DNA from: Chitinophagaceae bacterium
GTDB taxonomy: Bacteria; Bacteroidota; Bacteroidia; Chitinophagales; Chitinophagaceae
Length of the DNA stretch: 64,000 nucleotides
Direction: 5' to 3'
NCBI GenBank assembly: GCA_017307735.1
Contig: JAFKGR010000006.1
Span: 1 to 64,000, forward strand
Shown here: positions 18,880-27,292 of the stretch, piece by piece
Position numbering within the stretch: the stretch's first letter is position 1
Layout of the letters: every line of letters starts with the position of its first letter
Notes under the pieces: generated by a model
What the model saw: only the letters and a program-made list of their open reading frames with translations
Told to the model about the DNA's origin: nothing
Database searches by the model: none
Position numbers and translations under genes: made by a program

Positions 18880-19431
18880 ATGAAATCCCCCGAAAAAGGT
18901 ACTTTATTGATAGCGAATCCATTTCTGAAAGATCCTAACTTTCTGAGGACAGTGGTGCTCCTGTGCAGCACCGACGAGGAAGGCTCAGTTGGATTTGTAC
19001 TTAGCAAGAAATTGCCATTGTCTCTGCATGATATTGTTCCTGAATTCCCGGATGTAAATATTCCTGTATTTATCGGCGGGCCGGTTCAGCAGGATTCTCT
19101 TTATTTTATTCATCAATTTCCGGATATTATCGAGGGCGGTGAAGAAGTTATCGATGGAATCTATTGGGGAGGAAATTACGAAAGCCTGAAAATTCACCTG
19201 ACCAATCAAGATCTTGATCTTGAAAAAATCAAGTTTTTCGCGGGGTACAGCGGATGGTCGGCCGGGCAACTTGACGGAGAAATGTCAGAAGACAGTTGGA
19301 TTACCACAACGGCCAATCAACTGCTTGTTTTTAAAAGTACGCCGGATGAAATATGGAAAGATGCCCTCAAACAAATTGGTGGCCCTTATGACCAGATGAT
19401 AAATTATCCGCTGGATCCCCAATTAAATTAA
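18880..19431 (+). CDS. YqgE/AlgH family protein
   Basis: A 183-residue cytoplasmic protein of the YqgE/AlgH (DUF179) family. Signatures are GTLLIANPFLKDPNFLRTVVLL at the N-terminus, GSVGFVLSKKL, the GGPVQ turn, and FAGYSGWSAGQLDGEM in the C-terminal half. Length is typical. The biochemical function of the family is not settled; AlgH has been linked to alginate regulation in Pseudomonas, which should not be transferred here. It is divergent from the histidine kinase. Confidence 0.9.
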   Translation: MKSPEKGTLLIANPFLKDPNFLRTVVLLCSTDEEGSVGFVLSKKLPLSLHDIVPEFPDVNIPVFIGGPVQQDSLYFIHQFPDIIEGGEEVIDGIYWGGNYESLKIHLTNQDLDLEKIKFFAGYSGWSAGQLDGEMSEDSWITTTANQLLVFKSTPDEIWKDALKQIGGPYDQMINYPLDPQLN

Positions 19432-19545
19432 TACAATTCAGCATCGTCCATTTTCAAAAAATAAAAATCACGAAGCAGGTCCGGATAAAAACGGATTGGG
19501 AAATAAAAAAATTGGTAATAATTTTAAGCCAAGATTTGAACAGCA

Positions 19546-20502
19546 TTGCTTTATAAACTTTTTTATTTCCCGGCGAGGCTTGCGCTTTATTTTTACTGCC
19601 GCAGCATTTCTGTAAATAAAAAATCTCTTTTAAAAATCAAAGGCCCTGTTTTGCTGGCGGCCAATCATCCCAATACATTTCTCGATGCTGTTATTTTTGC
19701 ATCTCTTTTTCACCAACCGATTTATTCTCTCGCAAAAGGTGATGCATTTATTTCTCCTTTCGTCAATAAAATCCTTCAATCATTCAATATTTTTCCTGTT
19801 TACAGAATTTCAGAAGGCGCTGAAAACCTGAAAAATAATTATGACACATTTGCCAGGGTCCAACAATTGTTATTGCGTGGAAAAATAGTGCTCATCTTCA
19901 GTGAAGGAAAATGTGTAAGCGAATGGCATCTGAGGCCATTGAAAAAAGGAACAGCACGGATTGCCTTTGAAGCCTGGGAATCGGGCATCGATGTAAAAAT
20001 ATTACCAGCCGGAATCAATTACAGCAGTTTCAGGCATTTCGGAAAAAATGTATTTATTGAATTTGGAAATATCATCGAAAAAGAAAAACTGGCCGGGCAC
20101 CATGAGGGTAAAAAATTAAATACATTTAATGATATTCTTAAAAAGGAACTTTCAGATCTTGTGCTTGAAATTCCCGTCGATGATAGAAATGAAAGAAAAA
20201 AAGTTTTTGAACTCAAATCATCTCGTTTAAAAAGAATCCTGATTGCTGTTCCCGCCGGAATCGGGTATTTGATAAATTCTCCATTTTATTATTCCGCACA
20301 TTTCCTGATTCGAAAACGGGCACATGGTTATTACGACGGAGTGATGGTTGGAATCATGTTTTTGTTTTACCCCCTTTATGTATTCCTGATAACATTGTTG
20401 GTGAGGATTGCTACCCACAATCCATTCTCGTGGCTGCTTCTGTTAATCATCCCTCTGACCGCGCTGAGTGTTTTGCATGCACGAAATGTGGTGGAAAAAT
20501 AA
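19546..20502 (+). CDS. 1-acyl-glycerol-3-phosphate acyltransferase-like membrane protein
   Basis: PlsC-type acyltransferase domain in a 318-residue product. The catalytic HxxxxD motif is N-H41-PNTFL-D47, and a second acyltransferase block is IFSEGKCVSEWHLRPLKKGTA. The C-terminal third (about 225-312) carries three to four hydrophobic segments, so the enzyme is probably anchored in the inner membrane. It likely acts in phospholipid or lipid A-type acylation; the acceptor is unknown. The frame starts with TTG (MLYKLFYFPAR); no in-frame ATG lies close by. It is convergent with typA. Confidence 0.85.
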   Translation: MLYKLFYFPARLALYFYCRSISVNKKSLLKIKGPVLLAANHPNTFLDAVIFASLFHQPIYSLAKGDAFISPFVNKILQSFNIFPVYRISEGAENLKNNYDTFARVQQLLLRGKIVLIFSEGKCVSEWHLRPLKKGTARIAFEAWESGIDVKILPAGINYSSFRHFGKNVFIEFGNIIEKEKLAGHHEGKKLNTFNDILKKELSDLVLEIPVDDRNERKKVFELKSSRLKRILIAVPAGIGYLINSPFYYSAHFLIRKRAHGYYDGVMVGIMFLFYPLYVFLITLLVRIATHNPFSWLLLLIIPLTALSVLHARNVVEK

Positions 20503-20531
20503 AAATGCCGGGGAAAACTCTTTTGCTGATT

Positions 20532-20577
20532 GAGCCAGAAAAGATTGGCTCTATCATTCAGAAAAATTATTTTCTGA
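20532..20577. other. two adjacent hairpins between convergent genes
   Basis: Two inverted repeats fill the gap between the convergent acyltransferase and typA genes: GAGCCA/TGGCTC (20532-20537 with 20546-20551) and TCAGAAAA/TTTTCTGA (20558-20565 with 20570-20577). Neither is followed by a clear T-run on either strand. They may act as transcript ends or RNA-stabilising structures for both genes. Confidence 0.4.
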
Positions 20578-20618
20578 CAAAAAAAGAAGAATAAAGAATT
20601 TCGAAAAAAGTTGACTGA

Positions 20619-22433
20619 TTAATTTTCCGCTTCTACCTGATGCATTTTCTGAGCTTTTTTCCTTTCATCTTCATTGAGGATCACTTTGCGCATACGTATA
20701 TGCTTAGGTGTTACTTCAATACATTCATCAGCCTGGATATATTCCATACATTCCTCCAGTGTCATCAGCGTTTTGGGAGCAATATGTGTGGCATCATCGG
20801 CTCCGCTTGCACGGTGGTTGGTCAGCTTCTTGGGTTCGCATGCATTGACAATCAAATCACCCGGTTTAATATGTTCGCCGATAATTTGTCCGGTATAAAC
20901 TTCCTCACCCGGATCCACAAAGAAGTTGCCTCTGTCCTGCAACTTATCGATAGAATATCCGGTAGTCCTGGATTGAATTTTAGAAATGATGACTCCGTTG
21001 GTTCTGCTCTGGATAAATCCTTTCCATGGTTTAAATCCGATAAACCGGTGAGCCATTACGGCTTCACCTGCAGTACCCGTCAGCATATTACTTCTCAGGC
21101 CGATCAATCCACGTGAAGGAATTTCAAATTCGAGGTGTTGAATAATACCTTTGGTTTCCATCACCTGCATTTCACCCTTTCTCTGTGTAACGAGGTCAAT
21201 TACTTTCCCGCTATATTCTGAAGGAACGTCCACAACCAGATTTTCAAATGGTTCCTGCTTTTTGCCATCTACTACTTTGACGATTACCTGAGGTTGCCCT
21301 ACTGTCAATTCATATCCTTCACGGCGCATGGTTTCTACAAGTACACCCAAATGCAAAATTCCCCTGCCATAAACCAGAAACCTATCTGCACTGTCAGTTG
21401 ACTCTACCCTCAGTGCAAGATTTTTTTCCAATTCTTTTTCAAGCCTTTCCTTTAAATGCCGGCTTGTGACAAACTTCCCGTCTTTTCCAAAAAACGGAGA
21501 ATTATTAATGCTGAATTGCATACTCATGGTAGGCTCATCCACACTGATAATTTCGAGCGCTTCGGGCTGTTCTGAATCGGCGATGGTTTCGCCGATTTTG
21601 AAATCATCAATACCAACCACAGCACAAATATCTCCGGCTACCACTTCTTCCACTTTTCTTTTTCCCAATCCTTCAAACACATACAATTCTTTCACACGTT
21701 GTCTTACAATTGACCCATCCAGCTTCATTAAAGCAATTTGTTGATTGGCTTTAATAATTCCTCTCGCCACTTTTCCGATGGCAATTCTTCCAAGAAAAGA
21801 AGAATAATCGAGCGAAGTGATTTGCATCTGAAGAGGTCCTTCCTTTTGTTCGGGAGAAGGCACTTTTTCAAGAATGGCATCGAGCAATGGATAAATATTA
21901 TCTGTAGGTGTAAGCGAGGTATTAAACCAACCATTCTTGCCGCTTCCGTATAGAGTAGGGAAATCCAATTGCTCTTCAGTGGCATCCAGATTGAAGAATA
22001 ATTCAAACACAGCATCATGCACTTCATCGGGACGGCAATTTGGTTTATCAACTTTGTTGATAACGACAATTGGCCTGAGATTTAATTCCAATGCTTTTTG
22101 CAAGACAAACCTTGTTTGTGGCATAGGCCCTTCAAAAGCATCTACCAGCAAAAGCACTCCATCAGCCATCTTCAAAACCCTTTCCACTTCACCTCCGAAA
22201 TCACTGTGTCCCGGAGTATCAATCACATTAATCTTGGCTCCTTTATATTTTACTGCAATATTCTTACTGAAAATAGTGATACCTCGTTCGCGTTCCAATT
22301 CATTATTGTCCATGATGAGTTCGCCGGTTTCCTGATTGTCGCGAAACACATGCGTACTTTGAATAATTTTATCAACCAGAGTGGTTTTACCGTGGTCAAC
22401 GTGGGCAATAATCGCTACATTTCTGATTTCCAT
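20619..22433 (-). CDS. typA: translational GTPase TypA/BipA
   Basis: Ribosome-binding GTPase of the EF-G family involved in stress and low-temperature ribosome assembly. The start at 22433 gives [23 protein letters not shown], the standard TypA N-terminus, and a 604-residue protein of normal length; the extra upstream codons lack family similarity. GTPase motifs are HVDHGKTTL (G1), DTPGHSDFGGEVERV (G3) and NKVDK (G4), followed by the EF-G-like domains and the C-terminal TypA-specific region. Confidence 0.96.
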   Translation of the reverse strand: MEIRNVAIIAHVDHGKTTLVDKIIQSTHVFRDNQETGELIMDNNELERERGITIFSKNIAVKYKGAKINVIDTPGHSDFGGEVERVLKMADGVLLLVDAFEGPMPQTRFVLQKALELNLRPIVVINKVDKPNCRPDEVHDAVFELFFNLDATEEQLDFPTLYGSGKNGWFNTSLTPTDNIYPLLDAILEKVPSPEQKEGPLQMQITSLDYSSFLGRIAIGKVARGIIKANQQIALMKLDGSIVRQRVKELYVFEGLGKRKVEEVVAGDICAVVGIDDFKIGETIADSEQPEALEIISVDEPTMSMQFSINNSPFFGKDGKFVTSRHLKERLEKELEKNLALRVESTDSADRFLVYGRGILHLGVLVETMRREGYELTVGQPQVIVKVVDGKKQEPFENLVVDVPSEYSGKVIDLVTQRKGEMQVMETKGIIQHLEFEIPSRGLIGLRSNMLTGTAGEAVMAHRFIGFKPWKGFIQSRTNGVIISKIQSRTTGYSIDKLQDRGNFFVDPGEEVYTGQIIGEHIKPGDLIVNACEPKKLTNHRASGADDATHIAPKTLMTLEECMEYIQADECIEVTPKHIRMRKVILNEDERKKAQKMHQVEAEN

Positions 22434-22474
22434 AAAACAATTTTCAGTTGAATTCCCCTTTTTTTTAAGGGCTG

Positions 22475-22506
22475 CAAAGTTACTGCAAATACGAAAAAGC
22501 GGCAAG
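22475..22506 (-). promoter_or_regulatory. putative typA promoter (Bacteroidota type)
   Basis: On the minus strand TAACTTTG (22482-22475) matches the TAnnTTTG -7 element, and CTTG at 22506-22503 is a 3-of-4 match to the TTTG -33 element with a 20-bp spacer. It lies about 42 bp upstream of the typA start, inside the roughly 290-bp divergent region that also holds the promoter of the next gene. Confidence 0.45.
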
Positions 22507-22665
22507 AAAAAAACAGAAAGTTAACAGTAGCGGGTTTCAGAGCATCCTACAATCATGAGGAGGAAGTAGATTAAGAAACTAAAATCTATCATTCGGGCGC
22601 TTTTATTTTCATTCGAATCAAAACCAATAATTCAAATTCAGAACAGTTTGCAAAAACCCGAAGCC

Positions 22666-22698
22666 TTTGCATTTTATTATGGTCATTGATTAATTTTG
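22666..22698 (+). promoter_or_regulatory. putative promoter of the LON-domain gene
   Basis: TTTG at 22666-22669 and TAATTTTG at 22691-22698, separated by 21 bp, match the Bacteroidota primary-sigma consensus TTTG-N19-21-TAnnTTTG. The implied start of transcription is about 20-25 bp ahead of the ATG at 22727. Confidence 0.55.
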
Positions 22699-22726
22699 AA
22701 AGAGCCTGAAAAAATGTTTTTCTTCC

Positions 22727-23350
22727 ATGACAAATTTTATTCCCATATTTCCTTTATCCATCGTTGTGTTTCCGGAAGAAACATTAAACCTTCACATCTT
22801 TGAACCGAGATACAAACAACTGATAAAAGACTGCCATGAAAAAAACAGATCTTTTGGTATCCCGGTTGTGATCAATAAAAATGTGATGGAATCAGGTACA
22901 TCGGTAGAAATCCTAAAAATTGAAAAGATATATTCCAATGGAGAAATGGATATTGTAACCCGCGGTCAACATGTGTTCAGAATTCTTGAAATCATTAAAG
23001 AAGTACCGGACAAATTGTACAGAGGAGCTATTGTAAACTATCCACCCAATCAACACGAAGGAAGAGAAACACTGATGAAACATGTATTGGCTTCGGTCAG
23101 GTTATTACACGAAATGCTGAACATACATAAAGATTTCAAAAAGGAAGAAAATCAAATGAAAACCTATGACATCGCACATCATGCGGGATTATCCCTTGAA
23201 CAGGAATATGAATTTCTCGGATTGATGTATGAACTTCAGCGGCAGGAATATTTGAAACGTCATTTAAAAAATATTTTACCGGTGGTAGCAGAAACCGAAG
23301 CTCTCAAACAAAAAATAAAAATGAATGGCCACTTCAGGTATCTCAACTAA
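22727..23350 (+). CDS. LON peptidase N-terminal (substrate-binding) domain protein
   Basis: A 207-residue stand-alone LON substrate-binding domain. The start IPIFPLSIVVFPEETLNLHIFEPRYKQLI contains the conserved FPL...FP...L.LHIFE.RY pattern; the rest is helical and charged. No ATPase or protease domain follows, so this is not Lon itself. Such small proteins are widespread, including in Bacteroidota; their role is not established. It is monocistronic, with a recognisable promoter. Confidence 0.85.
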   Translation: MTNFIPIFPLSIVVFPEETLNLHIFEPRYKQLIKDCHEKNRSFGIPVVINKNVMESGTSVEILKIEKIYSNGEMDIVTRGQHVFRILEIIKEVPDKLYRGAIVNYPPNQHEGRETLMKHVLASVRLLHEMLNIHKDFKKEENQMKTYDIAHHAGLSLEQEYEFLGLMYELQRQEYLKRHLKNILPVVAETEALKQKIKMNGHFRYLN

Positions 23351-23511
23351 GCCTGTTTAAAATCAATCATCTTAAAGAAAGAAATTCTATGCTAAGATCA
23401 TTTGAAAAAGATTCAACTTTTTAATTTTACCTCTTTTAAAATCAGATTCGTCGTTTGCTTTATTTCTGAAAAATATTTCAGTTACATTAGCCAAAAAAAG
23501 TTCCTTTTATT

Positions 23512-24252
23512 TTGAATGTCATTACACTTTGTCTGGACTTTGGCAATACCAGACTGAAATACGGGGTTTTTAAAAATGATGAGTTAATCGATTCAGATGG
23601 TCTTATGGATCATAGTGTGGATACCATCAAAAAGCTTTTGGATACTTACAAACCTCAGCGGACCATGTTGTCGTCAGTGATTCATCATGATAAAAAAGTT
23701 GAAGAATTACTCCATGATAAATCCGATTTGATTTTACTTGATTCAAACGTCAGGCTTCCATTCAGCACTCCCGTTGGGAAACCGGAATCCATTGGTGCCG
23801 ATCGACTTGCCATTTCAGCTTACGCTGTTACTTTTTACCCAAATAAAAACAATCTGATAATTGCACTCGGTTCCTGCATTACCTACAACTTTGTCAACAA
23901 GTATAATTATTTTTTAGGAGGCGGCATTTCTCCGGGCATGGGAATGAGATTCAGAGGTATGCATGAATATACAGCCAGGCTGCCTTTGATAAATTCAGAC
24001 TGGCAATTTCCTCTTGTGGGTTATGATACAAGGACAAATATGTTGAGTGGAGTGATGCTCGGAATGGCAGAAGAGATCAATGGAATCATCAGAAGGTATG
24101 AAGAAAAGTTCCTGAACTTTAACGTGCTTTTAACCGGCGGAGATTCAGTTGATTTTGCATGCCATATCAAATATAAGATATTTGCCGACCCTGCCTTGAT
24201 ACTAAAGGGGCTATATGCGATCAGCAAATACAATCATGAAAATAAAAGTTAG
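23512..24252 (+). CDS. coaX: type III pantothenate kinase
   Basis: CoaX phosphorylates pantothenate, the first step of coenzyme A synthesis, in the cytoplasm. The 246-residue product begins with LDFGNTRLKYGVF, the first phosphate-binding motif of the acetate/sugar kinase/Hsp70 fold. It continues with SIGADRLAI, a second phosphate loop LGSCITYNFV (more often GTxxTxD), and GGGISPGMGMRFRGMHEYTARLP, the typical substrate-site segment. The start is TTG at 23512; the nearby ATG at 23516 is out of frame. The end overlaps the next gene by 17 bp. Confidence 0.88.
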   Translation: MNVITLCLDFGNTRLKYGVFKNDELIDSDGLMDHSVDTIKKLLDTYKPQRTMLSSVIHHDKKVEELLHDKSDLILLDSNVRLPFSTPVGKPESIGADRLAISAYAVTFYPNKNNLIIALGSCITYNFVNKYNYFLGGGISPGMGMRFRGMHEYTARLPLINSDWQFPLVGYDTRTNMLSGVMLGMAEEINGIIRRYEEKFLNFNVLLTGGDSVDFACHIKYKIFADPALILKGLYAISKYNHENKS

Positions 24253-25543
24253 TACTGCTTTACTGTTGCTCTCCATTTTACCTGTGCTTTCTTACTCACA
24301 AATCAATTCACCTTATTCAAGATATGGAGTTGGAAACCTGGTGCCGCAGGGAAGTTTGAGCAACCGTGCGATGGGAGGAATTTCTGCTGCAATGACTGAT
24401 CCTACTTCACTCAACACAGTGAATCCTGCTTCTTACGGAAATCTATTTTATACGAATCTGGATCTTGGATTTGAATACATTGGAAACAATTTAAAAAGCA
24501 AAGATCCCATTGATGCTTTCAAATCCAAATATGCCATTATGAGTTATCTGAATCTGGGAATACCTCTTTTGGTAGGAAATACAAAGGCACAAAAACATCA
24601 CAACGGATGGGCACTTGCCTTTGGATTAAAACCTGTCACAAGAATCAATTACCAGACTATTTCTTCAGAGAGGACATCAATAGACAGCACATCACACCTA
24701 TTTCAGGGTGATGGAGGAATAAACAAAGCATTTGTTGGTACTGCATTCAAATTTAATAATTTCAGTATTGGACTTAATACAGGATATCTTTTTGGACAGA
24801 AAGATTATACTACGCGATTGTTGTTTCAAAACGATACCGTTCAATACAATAAAGCGAGCTACGAAACCAAGACAAATTTCGGAGGCATGTTTCTGGATGC
24901 CGGTATTCAGTACACAATTAAATTGAAAAAAGATGACTACCTCAGATTAGGAGCTTATTCCAATTTGAAAACTACTTATTCGGGAACCAGGGACAGGACC
25001 ATAGAAACATTTGAATACGATGTCAATGGAGCCCCAACCAGAATAGACAGTGTGTCTTCAGTTACAGGAGAAAAAGGAAATGTGGTAATACCCGCCACTT
25101 ATGGCTTCGGGATTGTGTATGAAAATGAGCATTTGCTTATCGGTGCAGATTATGAAAGCACGAAGTGGAGCGGCTATTCTTTTTTCGGACAGAAAGATTT
25201 AGTTACTAATAGTTGGAATGCGCGTTTTGGATTTCAATATAATCCGGCCACAATTGGTTCTACCGGTTATTTCAGTTTTGTGAAATATCGTGCGGGTGTT
25301 TCCTTCGGCAGGGATTATATTGAGGTTGACAATACATTACCGGTATATACAATTAGTGTTGGAGGAGCTTTCCCATTACGGATCAAAAGGAGTTTTTATG
25401 ACCACCAGCTAAGTATTATGAATGTTACCTTTGAATACAGTGGACGGGGAAACAACAAAAATAACATCACTGAAAATACATTCAGGGTCGGTTTTGGCTT
25501 CAGCCTTAGCGATATTTGGTTTTTGCGTCAGAAATATCAATAA
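24236..25543 (+). CDS. outer-membrane beta-barrel protein, conserved, unknown function
   Basis: A 435-residue secreted protein with an N-terminal signal (MKIKVSTALLLLSILPVLSYSQ) and alternating hydrophobic/aromatic strands typical of an outer-membrane barrel. The opening after cleavage (INSPYSRYGVGNL...NRAMGGISAAMTDPTSLNTVNPASYG) resembles the hatch region of FadL/PorV-type proteins, and the protein ends in an aromatic-rich strand. The start at 24236 lies inside the end of coaX; the seven codons upstream in this frame are not needed. It sits between coaX and lptC and may serve lipid or cargo export, which is inference. Confidence 0.75.
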   Translation: MKIKVSTALLLLSILPVLSYSQINSPYSRYGVGNLVPQGSLSNRAMGGISAAMTDPTSLNTVNPASYGNLFYTNLDLGFEYIGNNLKSKDPIDAFKSKYAIMSYLNLGIPLLVGNTKAQKHHNGWALAFGLKPVTRINYQTISSERTSIDSTSHLFQGDGGINKAFVGTAFKFNNFSIGLNTGYLFGQKDYTTRLLFQNDTVQYNKASYETKTNFGGMFLDAGIQYTIKLKKDDYLRLGAYSNLKTTYSGTRDRTIETFEYDVNGAPTRIDSVSSVTGEKGNVVIPATYGFGIVYENEHLLIGADYESTKWSGYSFFGQKDLVTNSWNARFGFQYNPATIGSTGYFSFVKYRAGVSFGRDYIEVDNTLPVYTISVGGAFPLRIKRSFYDHQLSIMNVTFEYSGRGNNKNNITENTFRVGFGFSLSDIWFLRQKYQ

Positions 25544-25547
25544 GAAA

Positions 25548-26114
25548 TTGCGAATTCATTTTCCATTTACTTCGGCACTTTTTTTCATTCTGTCTTCTGC
25601 ATTATTGATTTCCTGCGAAAACAAACGCGAAGACATTGAGAGTTTATTCAAACACAAGTCCGGAGTTGAAACAGCCAAAGATGTTACCATCATCTATGCC
25701 ATCGGGGCAAATGTAAAAGCAAAAATCACAGCCCCTTTAATGTTACGTCATGTGGATCCGGCGCCCATGGTCGAATTCCCCCAAACCATCCATGCAGATT
25801 TTTTGGATAGTACCCAAAAAGTTGAAAGTGTACTCAATGCCCGGTATGCAAAATATTTTGAGAATGAGAGCAAAGTCTTTCTCAAAGACAGTGTTGTTGT
25901 ATTTAATAAAATTGGGGATACACTTTTCTGTCAGGAATTATATTGGGACCGCCGCAAAACCGGACATGAATTTTACACAGACAAACCCGTGCGGATCCGA
26001 ACCAAATCTCATATCATAGATGGAGATGGATTAGATGCTCCACAGGATTTCAAGAGCTGGCATATCATTAATGGAAGAGGTATTGTTCGTGTGCCCAATA
26101 CCGAATTGCCCTAA
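25548..26114 (+). CDS. lptC: LPS export protein LptC, lipoprotein form
   Basis: LptC bridges the inner-membrane LPS transporter and periplasmic LptA. The chosen TTG start at 25548 yields MRIHFPFTSALFFILSSALLISC, a lipoprotein signal ending in LLISC. The frame is open upstream, but only inside the preceding gene. The mature part is a beta-jellyroll: AKDVTIIYAIGANVKAKITAP, DFLDSTQKVESVLNARYAKYFE, VVVFNKIGDTLFCQELYWDRRK, DGDGLDAPQDFKSWHIINGRG. These repeats match the LptC/OstA-like fold. The 188-residue length is normal. It lies 4 bp after the outer-membrane protein gene and is convergent with nusG. Confidence 0.82.
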   Translation: MRIHFPFTSALFFILSSALLISCENKREDIESLFKHKSGVETAKDVTIIYAIGANVKAKITAPLMLRHVDPAPMVEFPQTIHADFLDSTQKVESVLNARYAKYFENESKVFLKDSVVVFNKIGDTLFCQELYWDRRKTGHEFYTDKPVRIRTKSHIIDGDGLDAPQDFKSWHIINGRGIVRVPNTELP

Positions 26115-26211
26115 AGATGAGTTCCCTTTTATATTGTATCCGGGCTAAATAAATCTTTGAGATTCAGGGAAATGATACGTCCCCCAAAAATCAAATATTG
26201 AGAAATACAAA

Positions 26212-26829
26212 TTAAATTATCTTCTCAACCTGCATATAGTTGAGTTCGACCGGAGTAGCGCGGCCAAAGATTTTCACCTGTACTTTCAATTTCTTTTTCT
26301 CGTCATTTACTTCTTCAATGACACCATTGAAATCGTTGAACGGACCGTCTATAATTTTGATTGTTTCACCAACTATGAATGGTTCGATCATCGTCATTCC
26401 ACCGGCTTCTGACATTTCATCAACCTTGCCCAGCATTTTATTGACTTCAGATTTTCTGAGACTGATAATATTTCCTTTGGAACCTTTTTCATCTGTCAGA
26501 AAGTGCATTACATTGGTCGTATTGCTGATGTGCTGAATCATTTCTCCGCTCAACTTTCCATTGAGCACTTCAATCATGATATACCCGGGAAAAAAATTTC
26601 TTTCGCGCATCACCTTTTTACCATTCACCACTTTGTAAACTTTTTCAAGAGGCAGGAATACCTGAGTGATATATTTATCCCAACCCTGGCGCACTATGTC
26701 TTTGTCGAGGTATTCTTTTACTTTACGCTCTTTACCACTAACCACACGGAGTACATACCACTTCGTATTGCGTTCTTTTTGCTGATCTGCAGTTCCTTCA
26801 GCACCAGCCTGCTCTTTTTGATCTTCCAT
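26212..26829 (-). CDS. nusG: transcription termination/antitermination protein NusG
   Basis: NusG binds RNA polymerase and links it to Rho or the ribosome. The 205-residue product has a short acidic N-terminal extension (residues 1-20), the NGN domain (WYVLRVVSGKERKVKEYL, FFPGYIMIEV) and a C-terminal KOW motif (GETIKIIDGPFNDFNGVIEEV). It lies 2 bp after secE, as in most bacteria. Unusually, rplK does not follow; the next gene is the convergent lptC. Confidence 0.97.
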   Translation of the reverse strand: MEDQKEQAGAEGTADQQKERNTKWYVLRVVSGKERKVKEYLDKDIVRQGWDKYITQVFLPLEKVYKVVNGKKVMRERNFFPGYIMIEVLNGKLSGEMIQHISNTTNVMHFLTDEKGSKGNIISLRKSEVNKMLGKVDEMSEAGGMTMIEPFIVGETIKIIDGPFNDFNGVIEEVNDEKKKLKVQVKIFGRATPVELNYMQVEKII

Positions 26830-26831
26830 AA

Positions 26832-27026
26832 TTACTTAAATAATGAATAAATGAAACCCATAACCGAATTAGAAACGGTATCCATCAGATAGATCAATGC
26901 CGTAATAAGAATGGTAGAAATCAAAACAATCATGGTGGATTGCTGCAATTCATCCCAGTTAGGCCAGGTCACTTTATGGATCATTTCCTTATATGATTCG
27001 CGGACGTATGATATTACCTTATTCAT
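26832..27026 (-). CDS. secE: preprotein translocase subunit SecE
   Basis: Small 64-residue subunit of the SecYEG channel with a single membrane helix at about 31-55. The amphipathic segment SYVRESYKEMIHKVTWPNWDEL ahead of it contains the conserved K-V-T/S-W-P motif. It lies between tRNA-Trp and nusG, the classic context. Confidence 0.95.
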   Translation of the reverse strand: MNKVISYVRESYKEMIHKVTWPNWDELQQSTMIVLISTILITALIYLMDTVSNSVMGFIYSLFK

Positions 27027-27048
27027 AGTAAACTAATTTTATCCTTTG

Positions 27049-27119
27049 CACGGGCACAAGGATTCGAACCCTGATCTAAGGTTTTGGAGACCTCTATTCT
27101 ACCATTGAACTATGCCCGT
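27049..27119 (-). tRNA. tRNA-Trp (CCA)
   Basis: A 71-nt cloverleaf on the minus strand. The acceptor stem is ACGGGCA/TGCCCGT (27119-27113 with 27056-27050), the anticodon loop is CTCCAAA with anticodon CCA, and the T-arm contains GGTTCGAATCC. The 3' CCA is not encoded. The place between tuf and secE is conserved in Bacteroidota. Confidence 0.97.
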
Positions 27120-27222
27120 TTATTTACAAGCTCTCATCATTCTTTGAGAGTCTTTTCTAAGAACTATTCCCGATTTAATTCAATAATCAGGAGACTTTTA
27201 AAGAACCTGTTTATAACAGAAA

Positions 27223-27248
27223 GTACCTTCGGACTACTCCAAAGGCAC
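27223..27248 (-). other. 11-bp hairpin between tuf and tRNA-Trp
   Basis: On the minus strand 26 nt fold into an 11-bp stem with two G-U wobbles and a GUAG loop (arms 27248-27238 and 27233-27223). No long T-run follows. It may be a processing or stability element in the tuf to tRNA-Trp transcript. Confidence 0.4.
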
Positions 27249-27269
27249 CTTCTCTTATAATCTTTGATA

Positions 27270-27292
27270 ATAAAAAGCTTTTGTCAAAGCTT
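27270..27292 (-). terminator. putative tuf terminator or attenuator
   Basis: AAGCTTT (27275-27281) and AAAGCTT (27286-27292) form a 7-bp stem with a 4-nt loop that overlaps the tuf stop codon. On the minus strand it runs into TTTTTATTAT. It fits a weak rho-independent terminator or an mRNA 3' stabiliser. Confidence 0.5.
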
